64,000 nt of DNA, from NCBI GenBank assembly GCA_039621445.1, contig CP154956.1, positions 83,200,474 through 83,264,473 on the forward strand. The letters are read 5' to 3'. Within the stretch, counting starts at the first letter, position 1, and the number at the start of each line of letters is the position of its first letter. The notes below the pieces were generated by a model. It searched no databases, was not told the origin of the DNA, and was given only the letters and a program-made list of their open reading frames with translations. The position numbers and the translations under genes are program-made. Shown here in pieces: positions 55,083 through 64,000 of this stretch. This DNA is from Euglena gracilis (taxonomy: Eukaryota; Euglenida; Euglenophyceae; Euglenales).

Positions 55083-57764
55083 CTGCAACAACAGAGAGAC
55101 CTGAGGTAGGTGTTCGGAACCGCTGCATCCCACGGTTTCCCGGGGTTTGCCAAAGCGGAGTTGGGGGAAAGCACGCCCCTCCCACCTAAATTTTGAACCA
55201 CAGATTCGATTATTGAGCCCAGTGGGGAGGGGGGGGTGATTGGGACCACCCCGGAGGGGGTGGGGGGTGGGCCAGCCCCCTTCCACTTTGTGCAAAACGT
55301 TTTCAGCGCAAAACACCGGAAACTTTTTGGGATCTTGAGAAAAGTCAGAAAAATGCACCAAAATTGCACCAAAATTTCATATTCTCAGGTGCGATGCGCC
55401 AGAGGAAAAAAAAGTGTCCCCAAGGGGGTGGTGACCACCCCCTTCGTTCTGAAGGGGAGTGGTCTTAACTGCCCTCCCAGGGCTGCACAAGAAGGCTGCA
55501 CAAGAAGGGGGGTGGACCCCCCACCCACCATGGCACCCGCTCAAAGAAAAATCCTTCGGCACCGAAGGAAAATTTTGACCTAAAAAAAATTGGCACCCCC
55601 GGAAATACGCCGGAAATATGGGAAGGCCTGGTGGGGGGAGGTCGGAACCCCCCTTCTGCAAGGATGGGGGTGGGGTGTAGGGGGTCGACCCCCCACACCC
55701 ACCACCCATAGGGTTGCGGGGATTCCCGTACAGTCCTGCCCCTCCGGACGATGCCGGGGGAGTTCTGATGGAGGGCACACCCTCAGCGTCCACGTACCGT
55801 CCTTCACCCCCTCCATCTCAGCGATGGCTCGGTCGGCCGACGGAACGTTGTCGTAATTGACGAACGCTGGGGTGGAGAGACAGAGTCAGGGTTTGAGGCG
55901 AGCCCAGGTGCCCTAACCTCAGCGGTGGCACGGTGGCACGATGGCGGCACAAGCATCACAGTTACCCCTCCCCTCCGCCCCGGTGTCAGTCAGGTGGGGG
56001 GCAGGCAGGATATCAGGGCAGGTGGGGGTGGGGGTCGGACCCCCCCAGTCCAGGAGGAGAGGGGGACACCCCCCACCTAAACTACGCACACCTTCCTTTT
56101 CTCAAACCTTCTGAGACCCTGGAGGGGGGCAAACATTTTGGAGAGGGTCCAGACCATTGGTCAAAGGAGCGGGTGGGGACGACACACAGGGAAGAAAAAG
56201 GAAACTGTGGAACGGTCCTATTCACGTAGTTCTAGCCCCATATCAAATCTCAGTAGAAATAGTTTTGACTAAGGCAAAAAAACCCCTCAAAAAATCGAAA
56301 TCCACACACTTCAAACAACCCCCCCCCCCCAAATGACTAAGGCAACCCCCCCCCAAAACACTCGAAACCATTTCAATTCATTACCCCCCCCCAAAAGAAA
56401 GACTTCGTCTCTGGGCAAACAATTCCGACCGTCCTCAGACCAAAGGGGCAAACTTTCATATTGAAAGTCTGTCAAACAAGGCAGAGGCTGAGCACCAACC
56501 AATGGTCTAGATCCCTGCTGGCTGGAGAGGGTACCCCAAATACGGAGGCCAAGGGGGCAAGGCAACAGTCCAAAGGAAAAAAAGATAAACACACCTGTGC
56601 CAGGCTTCGGTAATTTGACACGGACAATATTGCCAAAATGTGCGAATCTGGAGCGCACCTCATGGTCATCCCATCGCCAGACAGCAACAGCCAACCTCAA
56701 TGAGTTTGTTTGGTCAGGTTTCCTTTGAACAATACGCAACCACAATAAACGCCTGAACTCTCCTCGTCGAAACTGACAACAGCATGGATGGGGGGAAAGA
56801 CATCCCAACGGAGGGAGGGAGGGGTTTGGCACAGAGGGGATAAAGATATTCCAGGTCAGCAGCAAATGGTCCTTTTTTGGTGACAAAACAGTGGCAAAAA
56901 AAACCAACGTTGGCATTGCTGCCTGCCCATTGCCATGGGATGAAAGCAACGACTCCAGGCTGTGTGTTCATCCGTAACCACTAAAAAAAAAATAACAAAG
57001 CAAACAGTCCCTCCCTCTTTAACGAATCAGTGGACTGAGGTGGGCCCAAGGTTTTCCATAAATTTGGGCCACAAATATTTGGAGGAAATCTGAAATGCTG
57101 CCCAGCACAAACATGAATCGCAAAATCACAAATAATCACAAATAGTCACAAATGACCCCACACAACCCCAAATTGTCACAAATGAGAATTTTGTCCTCAT
57201 CGATAAATATATTCCTCTGAAGATGGCATTCTGTTGGGTGGTGGACATCCCTCACAGGGAGAACATTTGTTGACTCTGCTTTCAGACATAGTTTCCTTGT
57301 CCGGACCCAGGCTCACAAATTCACTGAATAGGCTCACAAGCATCGGCATTCGCATATTCACTCTGAGCCCCCCCCCCCCCACAACCTCCAGATGGGTCTG
57401 TATGTGTGTGTGGGATTCGGCACCACCAACCGCGGCCACCGCGCAGCCTGCGCCACGCCGGCCCCCTCCGGGGAGATGCCCGTCCACTCGCCGCCCATGC
57501 TCATGCCGCCGTCCATCCCCTTCCCCTTCCCGCCTTTGCCCCAGCCGCCGTACTCGTCAAAGCCCGAGTCGCCCCAGCCCTCCATCATCGGGGGGCCCCG
57601 GCCGCCGAAGAACTCGCCCCCCTTCCCTCCCTTCCCGAAATCGGTTCTGGGCGCATGCCGGGGTCGCCGAACACCGGTTGGGTGATTGCTGGTTGGTTCG
57701 CCGTCCCGAATTCCAGTTTGCCCCCCCCCCGTTGTTCTCGCCAGGTCCATTTTCCAATATATAT

Positions 57765-57851
<87 letters not shown>

Positions 57852-57855
57852 AATC

Positions 57856-57894
<39 letters not shown>

Positions 57895-59907
57895 CATTGA
57901 GTGTGCTGGGACAGGAGAGTTTTTTTTCCTTTTATTTCTTTAAAGACTGCCCTGGACCACCCTGCAAAGATTCACCCTCACGTTCCTCGGCCCAGCGCAG
58001 GTCCATGGTGTCCCAGGCAGTTCCTGGCGGTCGCCAGCCTGGCATGACCATACTCCACCTCTGCTTAGTGTCATTTGCATGTTCTGACAAACATTTTAGA
58101 AAACCCAAAATTTTCTCTTGGCCAGAGGTAAATTTGGGGGGGGACAACAAACACAAAATGAATGCAAATGAGATGGGGGAAAACAAAACAAAACATCACA
58201 CATGCGCTTCCAGAAACACATCTCCATCAGGAATAGGTCAGTTTTATGTATTTGCTGGTTCAACCACACTTCCATTCTGCCAAATGGACTCCGACACATA
58301 TGTGGCAAAAAGAGCATCAGCCCAGCTGCCTTTACCAAACCCTTTCCCTTTTCCAAAGTCCGGGCCCATCCCAAACTCCATCCCCTTCCCTCCTTTCCCG
58401 CCAAAGTCTCCACCCTTGCCCCCAAAGCCGCCCGCAGCCCAATCCACGGTGTCACGGTGCTGGGCTGCGGGGCGCTGCACACCCCACGGATGGAAAACGG
58501 TTGTTGGCAACATCCCAATCGTGCAACAGGCGCATTATGCAGACGGCAGAAAGACAGGAGGACAACTTTGGTGGAACCCTCATGAATTTCTCACAGCATA
58601 TGAGGGAGACAGGCCGACATCAGCTCAGAGGGGGAAAAAAATTCCGGGATGGCAGGATGGTCCTGAAGCAAAAAAAAAATTTCTGGCCCAGCCTCAACGA
58701 ACAGGGCAAAATGGTCGGGAAAAAATCAAAATATTGGGGGGGGGAGTGATTTCTCGCATCCTTGGATCATCGCCCATCCACTCAAAACGGCAACAAATGG
58801 GACTTCTGACTTTTTTTAATTTTCGAAACAACTTCGATTTAATTTTTAAAGCTTCGAAACGTTCAAGGAATTGCGGGAATTCATTTGGCCATCCATTTCG
58901 GGTTCATGCGGAAAATTCGCGCGAAAGGAAAAACTTGTGCAAAACTTGTGGAAATTGCAGGAAAATTGCGCACATCAATTCCCCCCCTGCCTTAGGCTTA
59001 ATCCTCGAGGAGTGGTCCTAAACAAAAAAAAGGAGAATCCCATCCATTACCGCCCTGGGTGCAATCCCTGCTTGACCAGCACAGCAACAGGCAGGTGCGG
59101 CATAGTCACCTCCGGGAGGGGGAGTGGCGGGATATCCAGCTGGCGGGGCGCCAGGATAGCCGGCCGGTGGCGCGCCAGGATACCCAGCCGCAGGGTATTG
59201 AGTGAGCGGGGAGGAGGAGGGTTTGGACCCCCCTGTGCAAAAAAGTGAAAAAAGCCCCAAAGTCGCGTCTTGGGACAAAATACACGGCAAAAAAATTTTT
59301 GGGTTCCCGGGGCCCGGACCCCCCCTCAGGGGGGGGGGGGTCCGGAGCACACAATTGCTTACGGACCCCCGGGGGGGGGGGGAGGGGGGGTCACTCCACT
59401 TTTTTTAAAAACCAGTCAGTCACTCATTTTCAAAAAAACCAGCCAGTCACTACCCCCCCCCGGGGGGGCGGGGGGGGGTCGGCCGGCCACTCAGAAAAAC
59501 GGCCACTTTCCAGTCACTTTAGGCACAAAAAATTTTCCCCGCGCCTTTCGCGCCGGGGTCACTCAGCACAAACTTTTGCCCCACTTTGATTTTTGCCCCA
59601 CTCCTGGCCGACCCCCCCCCCGGGGGGAGGGGGTCCGGGCCAAAAACCAGTCAGTCACTCTGAAAAAACCAGTCACCCACCCCCCCGGGGGGGGGGTCGG
59701 TCAGTGCTTAAGCAATTGCCTGGTCCGGAGGGAGGACCCCCCCCCCCAAAACCACAACTCAATACCCTGTCCGGCCGGCGGGGCGCCGTACGCACTCGGG
59801 TCGTAGCCGAGGGCGCCGCCTTGCTGCGGCGGAGGGTCGGTGGGGAGGGGGGGCTGCCCTGGGGCCGGGTAGCCTGCGGGGTAGCCCGGCGTGGCACACG
59901 GCCAGGG
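55047..59907 (-). CDS. RNA-binding protein: PGY-rich and GK-rich N-terminal region plus C-terminal RRM
   Basis: The C-terminal RRM is built from VRSRFAHFGNIVRVKLPKPG (first helix, RNP2 side), AFVNYDNVPSADRAIAEMEG (RNP1-like strand and second helix) and VRKLVARAKPY with TGA. N-terminal exons encode PGYPAGYPAPGQ and AAGYPGAPPAGYPG repeats and then GGFGGKGGDFGGKGGKG-type tracts. Such prion-like, glycine-rich regions with one RRM are typical of hnRNP-like proteins in splicing, mRNA stability or granules; the precise role is inference. Exons: 59766-59907, 59110-59232, 58336-58459, 57457-57646, 56595-56658, 55798-55866, 55047-55082. The start lies further right (perhaps near 60.4-60.8 kb). Some middle joins do not agree in phase, so exons may be missing. 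Confidence 0.72.
55798..55866 (-). CDS. RRM exon b (69 nt)
   Basis: Encodes FVNYDNVPSADRAIAEMEGV and KD with shared codons at both ends. FVNYD is the RNP1-like strand. The acceptor is CCCCAG; the GTACGT donor is one phase off the last exon. Confidence 0.85.
56595..56658 (-). CDS. RRM exon a (64 nt)
   Basis: Encodes VRSRFAHFGNIVRVKLPKPG and T. The AG acceptor and GT donor in phase 1 join to exon b and give PKPGTAFVNYDN. Confidence 0.85.
57457..57646 (-). CDS. GK-rich exon 2
   Basis: Encodes DFGKGGKGGEFFGGRGPPMM, EGWGDSGFDEYGGWGKGGKG and MSMGGEWTGISPEGAG. The acceptor is GCCCAG; a GTGGCG donor is likely. Confidence 0.65.
57763..57888. repeat. (TA)n microsatellite
   Basis: AT dinucleotide tract with CTATATA variants. 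Confidence 0.96.
58336..58459 (-). CDS. GK-rich exon 1
   Basis: Encodes HRDTVDWAAGGFGGKGGDFG and GKGGKGMEFGMGPDFGKGKG. The acceptor is GCCCAG; the donor is GTAAAG. Confidence 0.65.
59110..59232 (-). CDS. GYPGAPPA-repeat exon
   Basis: Encodes GSKPSSSPLTQYPAAGYPGA, PPAGYPGAPPAGYPATPPPG and G. The acceptor TGCACAG follows a T-run; the donor is GTGACT. Confidence 0.7.
59348..59722. mobile_element. hAT-like element, end GCTTAAGCAATTGCCTG
   Basis: Starts CACACAATTGCTTACGG. Perfect duplication GTCCGGAG (59340-59347, 59723-59730). In the intron between two PGY-rich exons. Confidence 0.87.
59766..59907 (-). CDS. PGY-rich exon
   Basis: Encodes CATPGYPAGYPAPGQPPLPT and LGYDPSAYGAPPAGQ. The GT donor in phase 1 joins to the GSKPSSSPLTQYP exon and keeps the frame. 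The acceptor (ATCGCAG) is probable. Confidence 0.65.
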
Positions 59908-60050
59908 CTGCGATGGGACTTGAGCCGAGGAGTGGAAGCAGGATTGGAATGCAAGTGTGCGAGGCGAATTTTTTTTGGGCCTTGCCCGCAATTTCCACTA
60001 ACCTTTTTCGACAAATTTCCGCGTGTATTTATGTTTGTATGATATGCACA

Positions 60051-60304
60051 TGTATACGTGTGTGTGTGTGTGTGTGTACATGTACATGCATATGTACACA
60101 ATGTATATGATACACAAATATATGACATATTTACGTATAAAATATATGCACATGTATATGTGTGTGTGTGTGTGTATACATGTACATGCATATGTACACA
60201 ATGTATATGATACACACATATGTACACAATGTATATGATACACACATATGTACACAATGTATATGATACACACATATATGATATTTATATATATATATAT
60301 ATAT
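60051..60304. repeat. (GT)n/(ACAT)n and 22-bp tandem repeat
   Basis: Tandem copies of CACACATATGTACACAATG followed by an AT run. Confidence 0.93.
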
Positions 60305-60559
60305 GCACATGTATACAAACCCAAGGGGTCGGAATTTTTTTGCGTCATTCGCTGCATTTCTTGTTGAAAATATGTGCTTTGTGCAGAAACCCCGCCAGCA
60401 TGGCAACACATGTGTCTGGTCCCACCTGGCTTTTCATCAAACCTTGTCTCCCATTCTCAGCCCAGGGCAAAAGAAACAAAATCCCAATTGGAAAACGGCA
60501 GGATTGGCGGGATACGCGAATCGCCGATGGCGGGAGGGGGGGGGAATGACGGCATCTCT

Positions 60560-60730
60560 GCAGGGCATCCAGACACATCACCCACCAGCCTCGTCTGTGA
60601 CGGGGACTGCCCAAACAGCCCTGCTCCCGACGGATAAGGGGCTTGGCCAGGTGCACCGGAACCATGGCTTACCAGATGGGCCACACCTTGTCCATAACCC
60701 CGCCCCAAATATGCCAACGACCTGCCAGGA
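60560..60730 (-). CDS. Possible upstream Gly/Pro-rich exon of the RRM gene
   Basis: The frame reads VSHGSGAPGQAPYPSGAGLF and GQSPSQTRLVGD, similar in composition to the PGY-rich exons and on the same strand. Boundaries are not determined. Confidence 0.3.
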
Positions 60731-60818
60731 AACTGTACACCTAACACTGATCTCCAAGTTAGGCCTAAAGTCAGGCGCGACAGGGGGGGGGGGGCATAGT
60801 TGGGACCTGCCATTTATG

Positions 60819-60999
60819 TACCTCCCCCCCCCAAGCCCAATGAACACTAAGGTGACAATCTAGACGGTCCGAACGGGGGATGTTCATTGGGCTTGGGGTA
60901 CGGTTTCTGTGGAGATAAGGTATATGGTGACAATCTAGACGGTCCGAACACCCCCTGTTCATTGGGCAAGGGTGTTCATTAGGCATGGGGGGGGGGGTA
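60819..60999. mobile_element. TA-bounded poly(C)/poly(G) element
   Basis: Starts TACCTCCCCCCCCCAAGCCC, ends GGCATGGGGGGGGGGGTA. Contains CAATCTAGACGGTCCGAAC twice, as in the 52590 element. Confidence 0.65.
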
Positions 61000-61498
61000 T
61001 GTATGTATATTTGAAGGACGGATGCTGGATATCGGCCCATATCGGGTTTATCGAAAATCTGGAACTCATCGGATCCCCAAAAAATATCGTAAAATATCGG
61101 CTGTATCGGGGGGGGGGGGGGGTAGAGCATATAAAACCTTGCTTTTTAACCCTGTCAGTGGATGTTTTTTGCACCTGAATGTTCGTGACAGAGCCTTTTT
61201 TAAATGGCTGCTTTCAAGAAGCACTTTCACCTGGGAAAAGATGATCATCCCTCAACCGGGCCAGGGACTGTGTATCAATACAAAATTGCAGTGCTGAAAC
61301 CAGGTGTATGCTGGTGTTGCATATTTTTTAAAAAAAAACATTTAGGAAAAACAATCTTTGAAGAGTAGGGTGTGAAGGTTCCGGCAAAGAACTCAAATAC
61401 TTTTGGGTTAAAAAACCTTGTCCGAGACCGCCATCCCAATGAATTCCGCGAGACGGTGCAAAATATTGGGGACATGCATACAATTTTTTTCCTGGGAC

Positions 61499-61774
61499 CA
61501 GGCTTATTTTTTAAGACCGGGGGGAGGGGGGTCCCCCCCACCCACCCACCCCCTGGGGGGCCCCCTGAGAGGGGGGGGGGGGGTCCTGGGGACCCACAAA
61601 AAATGGCCGAAAAATCGCGAAAATACTAAAAATAGCACTTTTCAAAAATTTTGGCGCCTTCGGCGCCGAAAAGTATATCCCACCCCCCTCTGGGGGGTCC
61701 CCCCCCAGTGGGGGGGGGGTCGGCCGGGCCCCCCCCCCCTACCCCCCCCGGGTCCACGACAAAAAAAACCCCTG
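61499..61774. mobile_element. hAT-like element inserted beside the hAT transposase
   Basis: Starts CAGGCTTATTTTTTAAGACC, ends AAAAAACCCCTG. Perfect duplication CCTGGGAC (61491-61498, 61775-61782). Contains a GGCGCCTTCGGCGCC palindrome. Confidence 0.9.
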
Positions 61775-61786
61775 CCTGGGACGCAA

Positions 61787-62800
61787 AACGCTGTCAGGCG
61801 AGAGAACATCGCTTTGGCATTTGCTGAGAATACCTTGGCATACCAGGTGCCATGGATGGGGGTACTCTGAAACTTGAACGTATGCACTGGGTTCCAAAGC
61901 ACATCATATTTCTATCGGTCCATCCGAGCTCCGAATCTGACTGCTGAACAGTTTCTGAAATGCACCGAACTTTTTGCCATCAACTTTTATTGTCAGGTGG
62001 CCGACAATTTGCGGGAAATTATTTCTGCATTGGCTTAGGAGGAAATGTTTGCTTTTTGTGTCATGGCTGACAATGCATCTGCATTTCAAAAGGCTGGCCG
62101 CTTGTTTGAGGACACAAGCGAAGAATGATGAGGGTACTGATGAGGAAGTTGTGGATGTGGATGATGCTACTTGCCTGACGGATGTGTTACACTCCCTTTC
62201 ATTGGAGGGGATATTTTGCGCCTGATGTGCTGCCCATTCTCTGCAACTGGTTTGGAAATTTCTCCGTTGTGTTGTTCGTCTGTTGTTCGTCTGTGTTATA
62301 GGTGTTGAAAGATTTTGAGAAGCTCATCCCTGTTGTGTCAAATGCCGTTGAGTTGGTGAAAAGATGCTTGGAAAAACATGCCTCCACCCCCGAGGGAGTG
62401 ACAGAATTCCCGAATGCCCAGGGCGCTTTGGGGAAAGAGCCCAAGCAATTGGTGTGTGCCGGCAGCACTAAGTGATGAACATTCCTTTTTTGATTTCCCT
62501 GCCCCCGACAGGTGCTTGGTGGTGGACGCTTGGAAGCGTTGCCCTGAACTTGGGGACGTTTGAGCGTCATGGGCACCATAAGCAGACAAAGAGATACCAT
62601 GGAGAAAGCACTGCCGCAGTGTGAGCCTGTTGTGGTTGCCACGAATCGCCACAATCCGATGCGATTTTCAACTCAATGCAAATTTTTAGCTCAACTGTAT
62701 TCCACGGCAATGTTTCGACGGCGTTCCATCACGGTCAGTGGCATGGACATTGCACAGGATTTAGGTGAATTCGTTAGGCGTGGAGGTATGAGTGTTTTCT
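61787..62800 (+). pseudogene. hAT-family transposase, decayed
   Basis: Frames in order: ENIALAFAENTLAYQVPWMG (like the region before the catalytic core), VADNLREIISAL and MADNASAFQKAGRLFED (like the TDNASN catalytic segment), CAAHSLQL (the C-x-x-H-x-L hallmark), VLKDFEKLIPVVSNAVELVK (first helices of the insertion domain), and RFSTQCKFLAQLY (like the TRWxS segment). In-frame stops at 62035 and 62126 and frame changes indicate decay, though some breaks could be introns (for example 62271-62301 ends in TATAG). hAT transposases make 8-bp target-site duplications at elements ending CAG...CTG, the pattern seen throughout the window. Upstream, at 61499, a non-autonomous element has inserted. Confidence 0.65.
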
Positions 62801-62829
62801 GACAGTTCTCTGGTGTTCATTCATTTGTA

Positions 62830-64000
62830 GGAACAGCAAAGCAGCTCCAGAGGCCTTCATGCAGTTATGGGCGATGAAGCCTGCGGCAAGGTCCCCTTTG
62901 GGTCAGTTTGCGGTGACACTGGCCTGGAGGCTGTCACGGGGCAGCAGTTGAAGGAAGCTTCTCTTCTCTGCACGAGTGCTTTCTTTGCTTGTTTGCATTG
63001 GGTGAAGGGATGCTATTGTGCAAAACCAGTGTTTGTACTGGACTCTTTCAGCTTTTTAAATCTTCACCCAGGGCGCCGTGTACCGGAAGCGATTCGTGCG
63101 AGGCCCAGACCTGGCTGTTGCACAAAGAAGGGCACCATGTGGACACGTGCGATGTTTTTTGCTGCACTCCGTTCCTTCTATTTTGTGAAAACAGTGGACG
63201 ACCCCATCTGTGATACACCCTCATCCCCCCCCATTTGGCTAATGGCCAGGCTCCAAAATTGGCTTTTCTTTTTTTTTCCAGACGCCAATTAACCAATTGG
63301 GGGGGGGGGGCAAATAAGGGGCGGTAACATTGTGTTTGCCAGAGCACCAAAATTGTGGGAAAATTACAATACACCCTCCTTGAACAAAAAGCAATTGCTC
63401 CACCTTGCTTCCGATGAACCATGCATCCAGAGCACGCCGCTGTGGAGACCGTGTGGTGTGAGGAGGTATGGCGGAAGCGCCGTCAGAAGGCCGAGGTGGG
63501 CATGCAATTCAGTTTCTGGGATCAAGATTCCTGCACCTCTGTGTTGGGTAGAGAATCCATGGGGAGGCACAACATGTGCACCTGGCCATTTTTTTCATCT
63601 CCATTTTGTATCGGATTTATTGCAAATATCGGGGGAGGTCAATATATCGGGGATATTGTGACCCCGCTCCAAACCCAATATCAATATCCATCCTTGTATA
63701 TTTACACATATATGTGCATGTGTTTACATTCATTGATACCATTAGAATTTTTGCCATTGCTGTTTTGTCCTTTTTCAAAACTAAAAAAAATAGATTCATC
63801 CATTTCATCCCTTTGTGTATGCGCCTCGCAATGCCCGCACTCAGCGGCAGTGCCTGTGGCCGTTGCTGGGAGGATCCGGAGACAAAACCGTTTTAGCGCA
63901 AACAAATACGGCCCACCGGACATTGATGAGACAGTGCTACATGCGATGAGGAGGAAACCCCCCCTTCTGGAAAAAATGGCCCAAAAGGCCATTCAAACCC
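62830..64000. other. Region after the hAT transposase remnant
   Basis: Plus frames at 62867-63292 and 63576-63896 could be further decayed transposon sequence, but no motif was recognised. Contains ATATCGGG runs near 63630-63660 that resemble 61030-61110. Confidence 0.35.

Noticed and set aside
45248-59907. One gene joining the RRM and BRCT exons
   Set aside because: The RRM reading ends in a stop at 55047 right after its last strand, and no exon links the two. Two genes are the simpler reading.

Overview
This is nuclear DNA of a euglenid alga, most likely Euglena or a close relative. The strongest evidence is the splicing. The GC-rich coding islands are joined by a mixture of ordinary GT-AG introns and euglenid-type nonconventional introns. 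The latter lack GT-AG, carry CAG at intron positions +4 to +6 and CTG at -8 to -6, and the two motifs pair into a short stem that brings the intron ends together. Applying that rule by hand joined several exons in frame to give proteins that look right. The low gene density (about four genes in 64 kb), tiny exons, GC-rich exons inside repeat-filled introns, and many microsatellites also fit. Almost every long open frame is a repeat artefact.

Layout: all recognisable host genes are on the minus strand. (1) 17.2 to 3.3 kb: a complete class I fructose-bisphosphate aldolase of the bacterial/archaeal FbaB (DhnA-like) type, 12 exons, about 308 residues. (2) About 43.1 to 21.3 kb: a DExH-box helicase-like protein of 20 or more exons. 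Its P-loop is intact but motifs Ia, II, III and VI are altered, so it may be a catalytically weakened member. (3) About 50.4 to 45.2 kb: the C-terminal part of a BRCT-domain protein with a Pro/Ala-rich tail. (4) At least 59.9 to 55.0 kb: an RNA-binding protein with a Pro-Gly-Tyr-rich and Gly-Lys-rich N-terminal region and one C-terminal RRM. On the plus strand at 61.8 to 62.8 kb lies a decayed hAT-type transposase. A Gly/Gln-rich frame of unknown nature sits at 0.6 to 1.4 kb.

Mobile DNA: the rest is dominated by short non-autonomous elements that begin CAG and end CTG and are flanked by 8-bp target-site duplications. Thirteen of the duplications are perfect. These ends and this duplication length are those of hAT transposons. 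A second group begins and ends with poly(C)/poly(G), is bounded by TA, and prefers microsatellites.

Main finding: one such element (22326-22763) sits inside a coding exon of the helicase-like gene, flanked by perfect 8-bp repeats. Removing it with one repeat copy restores the reading frame, and the implied intron has CAG at exactly +4 to +6 and CTG at exactly -8 to -6. The spacing rule of euglenid nonconventional introns (3 nt before CAG plus 5 nt after CTG, total 8) therefore equals a hAT target-site duplication. The window thus shows a concrete route by which hAT-type elements become nonconventional introns, from recent insertion (22.3 kb) to decayed examples in the aldolase gene whose only trace is a 6- to 7-bp terminal stem.
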